In this document: piece by piece, positions 1-7,432 of the stretch | Numbering within the stretch: position 1 is the first letter of the stretch | Layout: every line of letters begins with the position of its first letter | Source: Prevotella sp. | GTDB taxonomy: Bacteria > Bacteroidota > Bacteroidia > Bacteroidales > Bacteroidaceae | Assembly: GCA_024690505.1 (NCBI GenBank) | Contig: JAILPA010000017.1 | Coordinates: 1 to 33,949 of the forward strand | Direction of reading: 5' to 3' | Length of the DNA: 33,949 nucleotides | Notes under the pieces: generated by a model | Told to the model about the DNA's origin: nothing | The model's database searches: none | The model's input: only the letters and a program-made list of their open reading frames with translations | Position numbers and translations under genes: made by a program

Positions 1-1661
1 TGCAGGTCGTAGCTGTTCAAGACGGAGCGTGCCATTTCGTTCAACCCCACCCTGTCTGGCTTAGGCAACTGCACATCGTCATCGTAGAGGCTGAACATAA
101 CCAGCTGACGGGTAGAGATGGCCACATGGTAGGCATCACGGCCCACACTAGTGCGGAGCAGCGTGTATTCATCGTGGGGAATCTGCCCTTCGCTATCAAT
201 GATAACCTGCACAGAGTCAATCAGCGTGAGCAGCGGCGAGCGGATGGCATTATGGCAAATCTGCTTCTGCTCGGCAGTGATGCCGGTTGTTCCATGGGCA
301 AAGGAGTCGAGCACAGGGTCTATCAGCGACTCCACGTTACGCGCAGCTGCAAGGATGTCGTTATAGCGCTTGGTACGCTCCTCGGGCTTCAGTTGGAAAT
401 CGGGATTGTTGAAGGCTCGGGCATAGACCATCAACACATTGATAGATGGCTTCAGCTTCTCCTGTATCGTATTGACGAAGGCGCGACGGATGGCCTGGCC
501 TGCCTCGGTGCTGCGACGGGCCTCCTGCAACTGCAGGAACTGCTCCTTCAGGCGGCGGTTCTTGTAATAACGATAGACAAGCAAGCCTATGAGCAGGGCA
601 ATGATAGCGGCGGTCAACATACCGACCACAATCAGTTGCTTATGTCGCAACTCGGCCTTCTCTTGCTGTATCTTGGCTTTTTCCTGCTCGGCCCGGAGCA
701 GGTCGATATCGTGCGTAAGATCCAGCAATTGCTTCTCCAGCTCCTCGCGCTCAGAAAGGACAGTAAGGCTGTCTTTCAGCTTTGAGGCAAGGAAGGCTTG
801 CTGCCATTCACCCATGTGCTCGTAAACGTTCATGCGTAGCTCGGTGGCTGTCAGCGGCACGGCAACGGAGTCGCACCAGGCAAGGGCACTCTGATGGTCG
901 TTCTGCAGGAGATAGTAGCACACCATCACCTGCTGAAGGTTGGCGGCATTGAACTGCTCCGGCAGATGCTGGCGGATGCTGTCGTACTGGGCGAAATAGC
1001 GATAGAAGGCGGAGCGGTCGTCCATTTTGTTGGCAATGATGCAGCGGTAGCCTAACACGCCGCTCTCATACATCGGGTTCTGCAGCATCTGCTTTGGCAG
1101 ACTGTCAAGGCAAGCCATGGCTTCGGCAGGATGCTTGAAGCTGAGCGACTGGGCCAGCGAGAGGTATGAATTGAAGGCGGCCACGGGATTCTTCTCGACA
1201 TCGATGTCCTGCAGCGCACGCCGGAAGTACTTCTCGCCCATCTCAGGCTGATTGCGGCCGTTGTAGAAGAGGCCCATCGCCATGTTTGGGATATAGAGGT
1301 ACTGCTCTTGATGACGCGCCTTGATGTCGTCCATTATCTGGTGAATCTCGATAAAGGCACGATGGAAGCTACGGTTGTTCACCTCGTATATCGCACGGTT
1401 CAGCCAAATGCGATAATACTTGTCCCAGTCTTGATTCTTCTCCAGAAAGTCCATGTAGGCCTGATGGGCCTTGTAGAACTCCTCGTCATTGCCGCTCATC
1501 TGGGCAGCATAGAGGCGTTGAACCATCGCCTGCTCCTGCTCCGAGGGCTGCTGCTGGCCGCCAGAATTCTGCTGGGCGCTGAGACAGACACTCATAGCCA
1601 TCAACGTCACGGATAAGAGAATCCGCTTCAAAACAAATACCTTTATTCTTTTTTCGTTCAT
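1..1661 (-). CDS. TPR-like, membrane-anchored sensor histidine kinase-like protein (3' end beyond window)
   Basis: The reading frame opens at ATG 1661 and stays open to base 1 (553 codons), so the C-terminal part is missing. Residues 1-30 form a signal peptide ending in SAQ. Residues about 40-290 are helical with TPR-like spacing, followed by a Glu/Lys/Gln-rich coiled coil and one membrane helix at about 342-365 (ending VYRYYKNRR). After it comes a region that looks like a kinase dimerisation domain, and then LNEMARSVLNSY, which resembles the start of a HATPase domain. This architecture is common in Bacteroidales sensor kinases. Where the H-box histidine would be expected, the motif reads NTIQEKLKP with Gln (residue 400, bases 462-464), so phosphotransfer may be lost. 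Family membership is inferred, because the ATP-binding motifs lie outside the window. A PAS-less cytoplasmic signalling scaffold is the alternative. Confidence 0.7.
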   Translation of the reverse strand, partial: MNEKRIKVFVLKRILLSVTLMAMSVCLSAQQNSGGQQQPSEQEQAMVQRLYAAQMSGNDEEFYKAHQAYMDFLEKNQDWDKYYRIWLNRAIYEVNNRSFHRAFIEIHQIMDDIKARHQEQYLYIPNMAMGLFYNGRNQPEMGEKYFRRALQDIDVEKNPVAAFNSYLSLAQSLSFKHPAEAMACLDSLPKQMLQNPMYESGVLGYRCIIANKMDDRSAFYRYFAQYDSIRQHLPEQFNAANLQQVMVCYYLLQNDHQSALAWCDSVAVPLTATELRMNVYEHMGEWQQAFLASKLKDSLTVLSEREELEKQLLDLTHDIDLLRAEQEKAKIQQEKAELRHKQLIVVGMLTAAIIALLIGLLVYRYYKNRRLKEQFLQLQEARRSTEAGQAIRRAFVNTIQEKLKPSINVLMVYARAFNNPDFQLKPEERTKRYNDILAAARNVESLIDPVLDSFAHGTTGITAEQKQICHNAIRSPLLTLIDSVQVIIDSEGQIPHDEYTLLRTSVGRDAYHVAISTRQLVMFSLYDDDVQLPKPDRVGLNEMARSVLNSYDL

Positions 1662-1702
1662 TGTTTTGCTTGCTTCAGCGAGTCGTATGCACTAAAGCTT
1701 TT

Positions 1703-1711
1703 GCAAAAGTA
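1703..1711 (-). promoter_or_regulatory. Bacteroidetes -7 promoter box for the kinase-like gene
   Basis: The minus strand reads TACTTTTGC, which matches the Bacteroidetes sigma-ABfr -7 consensus TAnnTTTG, about 42 bases upstream of the ATG at 1661. No clear TTG -33 element is present at the expected 19-21 base spacing, so the call rests on the -7 box and its position. Confidence 0.5.
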
Positions 1712-1953
1712 CGAAATAAAATAGAAATATGAATGAAAATAAGTAAGCGAGAGCAACTTTTTGTTGATTTTGTAACCATTTTTGTAAATTCTGAAAGTCG
1801 GACATCAACGAAGCACCCCTTCTTCCTCGGCGCCATCTCCCACCCAACCCCATATAAAGCACTTCCTTTCACCAGTAGAATGAAAACTATTACCGTTTAT
1901 AGAGGAAATCATACAAAAAGTGGCGATTTCATCGATATTACAGCCCCCCTAAC

Positions 1954-1975
1954 CCCATCCCCTTGAAGGGATGGG
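1954..1975. repeat. GC-rich intergenic hairpin
   Basis: An 8-bp perfect stem (cccatccc / gggatggg) encloses a 6-base loop and is preceded by a C-rich run (cccccctaacccc). It stands out in an AT-rich intergenic stretch. It could be a fragment of a dispersed intergenic repeat or a weak terminator. No U-run follows on either strand, so a repeat is preferred. Confidence 0.5.
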
Positions 1976-1993
1976 AATGCGGATCAAATATAA

Positions 1994-2064
1994 TACGCGA
2001 ACATATTTTACGCGGACATAAATTGTATTATACGCGGACATAAATTGTACTATACGCGTATAAA
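1994..2064. repeat. 22-bp tandem repeat array between frdB and the kinase-like gene
   Basis: Two nearly identical 22-base units lie at 2009-2030 and 2031-2052; they begin tacgcggacataaattgta and differ at one position. A shorter degenerate unit precedes them at 1994-2008 and a partial unit follows at 2053-2064. Small palindromes gta-tta-tac and gta-cta-tac are centred at 2029 and 2051, exactly 22 bases apart. The array lies just beyond the frd operon terminator and upstream of the next promoter. No coding potential is seen in the 1662-2120 gap apart from these elements. Confidence 0.75.
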
Positions 2065-2102
2065 AATAAAAAAGGTAGTGAGGGTTTGGTTCTCACTACC
2101 TT
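2065..2102 (-). terminator. Intrinsic terminator of the frdCAB operon
   Basis: An 11-bp perfect inverted repeat (aaggtagtgag at 2072-2082, ctcactacctt at 2092-2102) has a 9-base loop. Read on the minus strand it is followed by a T-rich run (tttttatttttat). It begins 18 bases after the frdB stop codon. Confidence 0.9.
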
Positions 2103-2120
2103 ATTATTACATTAGACTCC

Positions 2121-2879
2121 TTAGTCAGCGAGCTTTGCCTTGATCATCTCGCGGTTGAGGCGGGCGATGTTGGCAATGGTCTCATTCTTCGGGCAGACGG
2201 CCTCGCAGGCGCGGGTGTTGGTGCAGTTGCCGAATCCGAGCTCGTCCATCTTGGCAATCATGTTCTTCACGCGGCGGGCAGCCTCTACGCGCCCCTGGGG
2301 AAGGAGTGCGAGCTGGCTGACCTTCGACGAGACGAAGAGCATGGCGGAGCCGTTCTTACAAGCAGCAACGCAGGCGCCACAGCCGATGCACGATGCGCAG
2401 TCCATGGCCTCGTCGGCATCCTCCTTGGGGATGAGGATGGCGTTGGCATCCTGTGCCTGACCGGTGCGGATGGTGGTGTAGCCGCCAGCCTGGATAATCT
2501 TGTCGAAGGCGCCGCGGTCTACCATGCAGTCCTTGATGACGGGGAATGCAGCTGAGCGCCAGGGCTCCACGGTGATGACGTCGCCGTCGTTGAAGCGTCG
2601 CATGTAGAGCTGACAGGTTGTTGCGCCGCGCTCGGTCTTGCCGTGAGGCGTACCGTTGATGTAGAGCGAGCACATGCCGCAGATGCCCTCGCGGCAGTCG
2701 TGGTCGAACACGAAGGGCTCCTTGCCTTCGTTGATGAGCTCCTCGTTCAGGATGTCAAGCATCTCGAGGAATGAGGTGTCGTCGGGAATGTCGTGCATCT
2801 CGTGTGTATCGAAATGTCCCTGGTCCTTGGGGCCGTTCTGGCGCCAGAACTTTATTGTAAAGCTTATATTTTTTGCCAT
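2121..2879 (-). CDS. frdB: Fumarate reductase / succinate dehydrogenase iron-sulfur subunit
   Basis: This 252-residue electron-transfer subunit carries electrons between the membrane quinol-oxidising subunit and the flavoprotein. The plant-type [2Fe-2S] cluster motif is visible as [10 protein letters not shown] at about residues 61-70. The bacterial-ferredoxin-like part has [14 protein letters not shown] near residue 160, and a second cysteine group [13 protein letters not shown] near residue 220 supplies the remaining cluster ligands. Length and motif order are normal for the family. It is the last gene of a three-gene operon, 66 bases after frdA, with a REP-like hairpin in the gap and a strong terminator just downstream. 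In anaerobic Bacteroidales the complex is expected to run as fumarate reductase, making succinate. Direction cannot be told from sequence alone. Confidence 0.95.
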   Translation of the reverse strand: MAKNISFTIKFWRQNGPKDQGHFDTHEMHDIPDDTSFLEMLDILNEELINEGKEPFVFDHDCREGICGMCSLYINGTPHGKTERGATTCQLYMRRFNDGDVITVEPWRSAAFPVIKDCMVDRGAFDKIIQAGGYTTIRTGQAQDANAILIPKEDADEAMDCASCIGCGACVAACKNGSAMLFVSSKVSQLALLPQGRVEAARRVKNMIAKMDELGFGNCTNTRACEAVCPKNETIANIARLNREMIKAKLAD

Positions 2880-2910
2880 ATTACTTTTTGTTTTTAGCGT
2901 TTTACTTAGG

Positions 2911-2929
2911 GCTGCGACAATGTCGCAGC
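2911..2929 (-). repeat. REP-like palindrome in the frdA-frdB gap
   Basis: A perfect 8-bp inverted repeat (gctgcgac / gtcgcagc) surrounds the triplet aat. On the minus strand it is directly preceded by CTAT (2933-2930), similar to the GTAT/GTAG head seen at the other REP-like copies in this window. It sits between the frdA stop and the frdB start, so it will be a hairpin in the operon mRNA. Confidence 0.75.
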
Positions 2930-2945
2930 ATAGAAGGACAGGGCG

Positions 2946-4925
2946 TTAGTTCTTATAGTTACGGGTTTGTACCTTGATGGCCTCGTACTCCAGGGGCTCC
3001 TTGATGAGCTCAGGCTCGTTGCCCTTGCCCTGATACTCCCAGCAACCTACGTAGAAGTAGTTCTCGTCGTCGCGCTTAGCCTCGCCTTCCTCGGTCTGGT
3101 ACTCCTCACGGAAGTGACCACCGCAGGACTCGTTACGCGAGAGTGCATCGAAGGCCACTAGCTGACCCATGGTGAAGAAGTCGCGCAGGTGGATAGCCTT
3201 GTCGAGCTCGATGTTCAGGCCTTCCTTTGTGCCAGGCACGAAGAGGTTGGTGTCGAACTCCTTCTCGAGCTCGTGCATCTTCTTCAGTCCGGTCTTCAGG
3301 CCCTCGGCGGTGCGACCCATACCTACATACTCCCACATGATGTGACCCAGTTCCTTGTGGATAGAGTCAACGGAGCGCTTGCCCTTGATGTTGAGCAGAC
3401 GGTCGAGCTCAGCGTCAACGTTCTTCTCTGCCTCAGCAAACTCGGGCAGGTCAGTGCTGACCTTCGGCCACACAGCCTGGTCGGCCAGGTAGTTCTGGAT
3501 GGTGTAGGGCAGCACGAAGTAACCGTCGGCCAGACCCTGCATCAGAGCCGAAGCACCCAGACGGTTGGCTCCGTGGTCGCTGAAGTTGCACTCGCCGATG
3601 GCGAACAGGCCGGGGATGCTGGTCTGCAGCTCGTAGTCCACCCAGATGCCACCCATTGTGTAGTGGATGGCGGGATAGATCATCATAGGCTTGTAGTACT
3701 TCACACCGTTGATTTCATTGGCCACGTCGCCGGGGAACACGTCGGTAATCTCCTCATACATCTCGAAGAGGTTTCCATAGCGCTGCATGATGACGTCGAG
3801 GCCCAGACGGTTGATAGACTCTGAGAAGTCGAGGAAGACGGCCAGACCCGTGTTGTTCACACCGAAGCCCTTGTCGCAGCGCTCCTTGGCAGCACGTGAA
3901 GCCACGTCGCGGGGCACGAGGTTACCGAATGCAGGATAGCGGCGCTCCAGATAGTAGTCGCGGTCCTCCTCGGGAATCTCCCATCCCTGCTTCGTGCCCT
4001 GCTGCAGAGCCTTGGCGTCTTCGATCTTCTTGGGCACCCAGATGCGGCCGTCGTTACGCAGCGACTCCGACATCAGCGTCAGCTTCGACTGCTTGTCGCC
4101 GTGAACGGGGATACAGGTGGGGTGAATCTGCACGTAAGAGGGATTGGCAAAGTAGGCACCCTTGCGATAGCACTGAACGGCAGCGGTGCAGTTGCACCCC
4201 ATGGCGTTGGTCGAGAGGAAGTAGGTGTTGCCATATCCACCGGTGGCGATGACCACGGCGTTGGCGCTGAAGCGCTCCAGCTTACCCGTTGTCAGGTTCT
4301 TGGCGATGATGCCACGAGCGCGACCGTCGACGATGACCACGTCCTCCATCTCGTAGCGGGTGTAGAGCTTCACCTTGCCGGCGTTGACCTGGCAGCTCAG
4401 CGAGCTGTAGGCACCGAGCAGCAGCTGCTGGCCCGTCTGACCCTTGGCGTAGAACGTGCGGCTCACCTGAGCACCACCGAACGAGCGGTTGGCCAGCATA
4501 CCACCGTACTCACGGGCAAAGGGAACGCCCTGAGCCACGCACTGGTCGATGATGTTGTTGCTGACCTCAGCCAGACGATAGACGTTGGCTTCGCGAGCAC
4601 GATAGTCACCACCCTTCACGGTGTCGTAGAAGAGACGATAGACCGAGTCGCCATCGTTCTGATAGCACTTGGCAGCGTTGATACCTCCCTGTGCAGCGAT
4701 GGAGTGAGCACGGCGGGGCGAGTCCTGAATACACAGGTTGATGACGTTGAAGCCCATCTCGCCGAGTGAGGCGGCGGCCGAAGCACCAGCCAGACCGGTA
4801 CCTACCACGATGACGTCGAGCTTCAGTTTATTCTTGGGATTCACCAGGCGCTGGTGGGCTTTATATTCCTTCCACTTCTCTGCAACTGGTCCCTCAGGTA
4901 TTCTTGAATTAACTGTTTTAGCCAT
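2946..4925 (-). CDS. frdA: Fumarate reductase / succinate dehydrogenase flavoprotein subunit
   Basis: This 659-residue catalytic subunit interconverts fumarate and succinate. The N-terminal FAD-binding Rossmann motif reads [19 protein letters not shown] (from about residue 40). [10 protein letters not shown] contains the histidine that binds FAD covalently in this family. Further family signatures are IHPTCIPV, the active-site region RDVASRA, and [16 protein letters not shown] near residue 450. The length fits the long (about 650-residue) epsilon/Bacteroidetes-type flavoprotein rather than the shorter E. coli type. It lies between the cytochrome b gene (63-base gap) and frdB (66-base gap), all on the minus strand, so the three form one transcription unit. 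No damage or missing motif is seen. Confidence 0.96.
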   Translation of the reverse strand: MAKTVNSRIPEGPVAEKWKEYKAHQRLVNPKNKLKLDVIVVGTGLAGASAAASLGEMGFNVINLCIQDSPRRAHSIAAQGGINAAKCYQNDGDSVYRLFYDTVKGGDYRAREANVYRLAEVSNNIIDQCVAQGVPFAREYGGMLANRSFGGAQVSRTFYAKGQTGQQLLLGAYSSLSCQVNAGKVKLYTRYEMEDVVIVDGRARGIIAKNLTTGKLERFSANAVVIATGGYGNTYFLSTNAMGCNCTAAVQCYRKGAYFANPSYVQIHPTCIPVHGDKQSKLTLMSESLRNDGRIWVPKKIEDAKALQQGTKQGWEIPEEDRDYYLERRYPAFGNLVPRDVASRAAKERCDKGFGVNNTGLAVFLDFSESINRLGLDVIMQRYGNLFEMYEEITDVFPGDVANEINGVKYYKPMMIYPAIHYTMGGIWVDYELQTSIPGLFAIGECNFSDHGANRLGASALMQGLADGYFVLPYTIQNYLADQAVWPKVSTDLPEFAEAEKNVDAELDRLLNIKGKRSVDSIHKELGHIMWEYVGMGRTAEGLKTGLKKMHELEKEFDTNLFVPGTKEGLNIELDKAIHLRDFFTMGQLVAFDALSRNESCGGHFREEYQTEEGEAKRDDENYFYVGCWEYQGKGNEPELIKEPLEYEAIKVQTRNYKN

Positions 4926-4959
4926 AATTCTTTTATTCTTTAGTTTGGGTTATGGGGGA

Positions 4960-4978
4960 GTTGCTGTGACACAGCAAC
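4960..4978 (-). repeat. REP-like palindrome in the frdC-frdA gap
   Basis: A perfect 9-bp inverted repeat (gttgctgtg / cacagcaac) has a single central base. The minus strand carries GTAT (4982-4979) directly 5' of the hairpin. The arms differ from the copy in the next gap, but size, head and intercistronic position match. Confidence 0.7.
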
Positions 4979-4988
4979 ATACTGAACA

Positions 4989-5750
4989 TTACTTGCCACA
5001 AACGGCAGCGGCTTCTTTGCAGCAGTCGGCAGCCTGCACACAGCAGTCGGCAGCAGCACCGTCGCAGCAGAGCGAGGGTGCACATCCGAATGCGAAGGCC
5101 AGCACCACGACGAGGAAGCCAAGCATGAGCAGTGTGGTATAGATGAGTCCGATGACCTTCCAGCGGCAGAGCCATGTCTTTCCGCTCCATCCGAGGGTCT
5201 GCATGGCCGACCAGAAACCGTGGGAGAGGTGGAACCAGATGGCCACAATCCACACGACGTAGAGCACCACGAAGACGGGATTGCTGAACGTGCTGATGAT
5301 TTTGCCGAATCCATCGGCGGGAGCAGCATCATAGTGAATGGAGGGGAACAGCTCGGCAAACATCATGTTGTACCAGAAGTTGAACAGGTGCAGAAGCAGA
5401 CCCAGCAGGATGATGATGCCCAGGACGAGCATGTTCTTCGATGCCCACTCCACCTTTCCAGCGTTGACGGTCGTTGCCACCTCGTAGCGGTTGTCGCCGC
5501 GGGCGGTACGGTTTTGTGCCGTCAGGATGAAGGCATAGACAATGTGAATGACGGCCAGTGCAGCCAGTCCCATAGTAGCAGCTACGGCATACCAGTTGGC
5601 GCCGAGCAGTTCGCAGATGGCGTTGTAAGCCCTGCCCGAGAAGAGCGCTACAATATTCATGGCGCAGTGGAACGTCAGGAACAAGATGAGCGCAATACCC
5701 GTGACAGACATCACAACTTTTCTGCCAACAGATGAGTTAAATAACCACAT
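4989..5750 (-). CDS. frdC: Fumarate reductase cytochrome b subunit with unusual Cys-rich tail
   Basis: This 253-residue membrane anchor (cytochrome b558-type) passes electrons from menaquinol to the frdAB head. Five hydrophobic helices are visible. Candidate heme-ligand histidines lie in TFHCAMN (helix 1), AALAVIHIVYAF (helix 2), LLLHLFNFW (helix 3) and WFHLSHGFW (helix 4). The start MWLFNSSVGRK is typical for the family. The oddity is the last 30 or so residues, which carry eight cysteines in one single, three pairs and a final single (CAPSLCC, DCC, DCC, VCGK), separated by Ala-rich spacers. I do not know this tail from characterised homologues. It could bind metal or form disulfides. It is the first gene of the operon, with a good promoter about 120 bases upstream. 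Confidence 0.92.
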   Translation of the reverse strand: MWLFNSSVGRKVVMSVTGIALILFLTFHCAMNIVALFSGRAYNAICELLGANWYAVAATMGLAALAVIHIVYAFILTAQNRTARGDNRYEVATTVNAGKVEWASKNMLVLGIIILLGLLLHLFNFWYNMMFAELFPSIHYDAAPADGFGKIISTFSNPVFVVLYVVWIVAIWFHLSHGFWSAMQTLGWSGKTWLCRWKVIGLIYTTLLMLGFLVVVLAFAFGCAPSLCCDGAAADCCVQAADCCKEAAAVCGK

Positions 5751-5869
5751 AATTGTTTGAAATTAAATAAATTAGTATTGTATAGATTTATTGTCAACAC
5801 ACGCCTTCCACCCCCGAAAAGCGGATAGACTGTACTAAATATTAAGTACGCACACGCGCATTTAGGCCG

Positions 5870-5900
5870 CAAATTTACTAAAAAACCATGAAATCAGCAA
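5870..5900 (-). promoter_or_regulatory. Promoter of the frdCAB operon
   Basis: The minus strand has TTG at 5900-5898, a 20-base spacer, then TAAATTTG at 5877-5870. Both boxes and the spacing match the Bacteroidetes -33/-7 pattern. The predicted leader before the frdC ATG at 5750 is about 110 bases. Confidence 0.7.
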
Positions 5901-5963
5901 GCGTTTACACAAAAATGTTTATCAGAAAGAGAAATTATGTGCGTTTCTGAACTTCCCTGTCTC

Positions 5964-5979
5964 AGCCCAAAAATGGGCT
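5964..5979. repeat. Small hairpin between the protease operon end and frdC
   Basis: A 6-bp stem (agccca / tgggct) encloses four A residues. It lies 64 bases upstream of the frd -33 box. It is too short to assign a role, but it adds to the palindrome-rich character of the 5751-6204 gap. Confidence 0.4.
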
Positions 5980-6003
5980 AACCATGCCGTCCGAACCGGG
6001 GCA

Positions 6004-6172
6004 GACTCGGAGTCCGAAGGGGCTCGGACTCGGAGTTCAATCAGGAATTGTACTCTGAGTTCAAAACGGTTTCGGACTGCGAGTCCGAGGCCTTCGGACT
6101 GCCAGTCCGAAGGCCAAAAACTGCGAGTCCGAAGGCTTCGGACTGAAAGCACCGAATTCAACGGACTGAAAC
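6004..6172. repeat. Array of about eight palindromic units, 22-24 base period
   Basis: Palindromic cores of the form GGACT-nnn-AGTCC (some degenerate) are centred near 6009, 6032, 6056, 6080, 6102, 6124, 6146 and 6169. The best arms extend to tcggact / agtccga. Shifted by half a unit, 6126-6144 is another perfect inverted repeat (agtccgaag, one base, cttcggact). The array occupies most of the space between the end of the protease operon (6205) and the frd promoter, so transcripts leaving the protease gene will contain a chain of hairpins. No coding gene is supported here; open frames across it are by-products of the repeat. Confidence 0.8.
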
Positions 6173-6204
6173 AGAGCAATTTAAGTTTTCTGGGGAGAGG
6201 TTGT

Positions 6205-7410
6205 CTATTTGGTGATGCGGGGCAGTCGTTCCCAGCGTATCTCGTGGCGACGTCCTTGACTGTCCTGCACGGTGAAGACATATTCGCGTCCCGGCTCAAA
6301 ACCCCACGCCGAGAACTGAGCGAAACTGAAAACGGGCTTGTGGTCAATCTCTAGAATGATGTCGCCCTCGCGGAAGCCACGACGGTAGGGCTCGCCACCT
6401 TCCCAAACGAGTCCCACCGATGGCAGACCGCGATCGGAGACAAAGGCTATCTCCATCTGGCGGTTGTCTACCCGGCAGGTGTCGCCAGCTGTGTAGGAAC
6501 GGAAGAACATGCGCTTGCGACGGGGATTAAAACTGACGGTGCCATAGCGCAGCAGGGCGGCACCCAGATGCGACTCGCCCTGTGTGGTCAGCGTGTGGAG
6601 ACCAGAGAACACCTGGCGACCCAGGCGAAGGCCGTTGAGCAGCAGAAAGGCCACCTCGCCACGGGCCTCGGTGCCGGAATGGCCGATGGCATGGCGCCCT
6701 ACGGAGCGTCCCTCTACGGTGAAATCAGGGGAAATGGGATATTGGGAATAGGCGGCATCGAAACTGCTCTTGTTCATGGCAAAGAGCTGACGGCTGCCCG
6801 TGTCGAAGAGCACCTGCTCGCGGAATCGGCCCAGGGGCAGTACCTCGACGTAGGGCACATGATAATTCAGACGGTAGCGCAACTCTTGTCCGCCTTCACC
6901 GTCGAAGAAGTTGCGGCGGTCGGTCAGGATAAGGCAATGGTTCTGTACGTCGATCTTCATGCCAAGGCCGCTGTTCACCAGGTCGAAGCCGATGATTCCA
7001 TCGACGTTCTGACGCCTCACAGCCCTGTGCTGCACCGTGGCCCGGCAGCCCCGCAGCGTGAGACCCCCCAGCTGCAAGGGGGGCAGCTGCACCACCTGGA
7101 CTGTGTCGGTGCGGCCCACGGCATCGTGTGCCAGGATGCGGCCAACAAAAGTGGTGCCGGCAATCGGCATGTCGTCGTAGACAACCGACTGTCCGGCACC
7201 TGTGTCGAGCAAGAAGCGATAGGACTCACCATTGATCTGCAGGGGCACATACACCTGGCCTCGCTTCCAGTCGATAGCGATGGAATCAATAAAATTCGCT
7301 TTCGAGAGAACGATGTTGCGGCTGTCGTAGCGCGTCAGCTTCTGTGCCGTACAGGCCGACATGCCCCCGAGGAGCAGCACAACAAGGGATATGGCGTGCA
7401 GATGTCTCAC
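6205..7410 (-). CDS. Secreted aspartic (retropepsin-like) protease with PDZ domain, probable lipoprotein
   Basis: The protein has 401 residues. The N-terminus is hydrophobic and ends in GGMSAC, a likely lipobox with Cys20, so it is probably anchored in the cell envelope. Two aspartic protease signatures are present: FLLDTGAGQS (Asp69) and VLFDTGSRQL (Asp203). This gives one catalytic Asp per lobe, as in the two-lobed Asp_protease_2-type proteins of Bacteroidetes. A PDZ-like domain follows at about 328-380 (LVWEGGEPYRRGFREGDIIL). The start codon is GTG at 7410: it is the first start after an in-frame stop, and any later Met would remove the signal sequence. It follows the DPP7 gene by 22 bases, so it is probably the last gene of that operon. 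The substrate is unknown, but the pairing with an S46 peptidase suggests periplasmic peptide or protein breakdown. Confidence 0.85.
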   Translation of the reverse strand: MRHLHAISLVVLLLGGMSACTAQKLTRYDSRNIVLSKANFIDSIAIDWKRGQVYVPLQINGESYRFLLDTGAGQSVVYDDMPIAGTTFVGRILAHDAVGRTDTVQVVQLPPLQLGGLTLRGCRATVQHRAVRRQNVDGIIGFDLVNSGLGMKIDVQNHCLILTDRRNFFDGEGGQELRYRLNYHVPYVEVLPLGRFREQVLFDTGSRQLFAMNKSSFDAAYSQYPISPDFTVEGRSVGRHAIGHSGTEARGEVAFLLLNGLRLGRQVFSGLHTLTTQGESHLGAALLRYGTVSFNPRRKRMFFRSYTAGDTCRVDNRQMEIAFVSDRGLPSVGLVWEGGEPYRRGFREGDIILEIDHKPVFSFAQFSAWGFEPGREYVFTVQDSQGRRHEIRWERLPRITK

Positions 7411-7432
7411 TGTCCTTCATTCTGAGTTTGTC

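Noticed and set aside
3881..3910. Additional parS-like site (cacgtgaa context)
   Set aside because: Only the inner cacgtg and a few flanking bases match, and the outer palindrome is absent. It lies inside the frdA coding sequence.
5922..6347. Minus-strand frame of 141 codons
   Set aside because: It spans the palindrome array and the end of the protease gene in another frame. Its Ser/Arg-rich sequence is a translation of the repeats.
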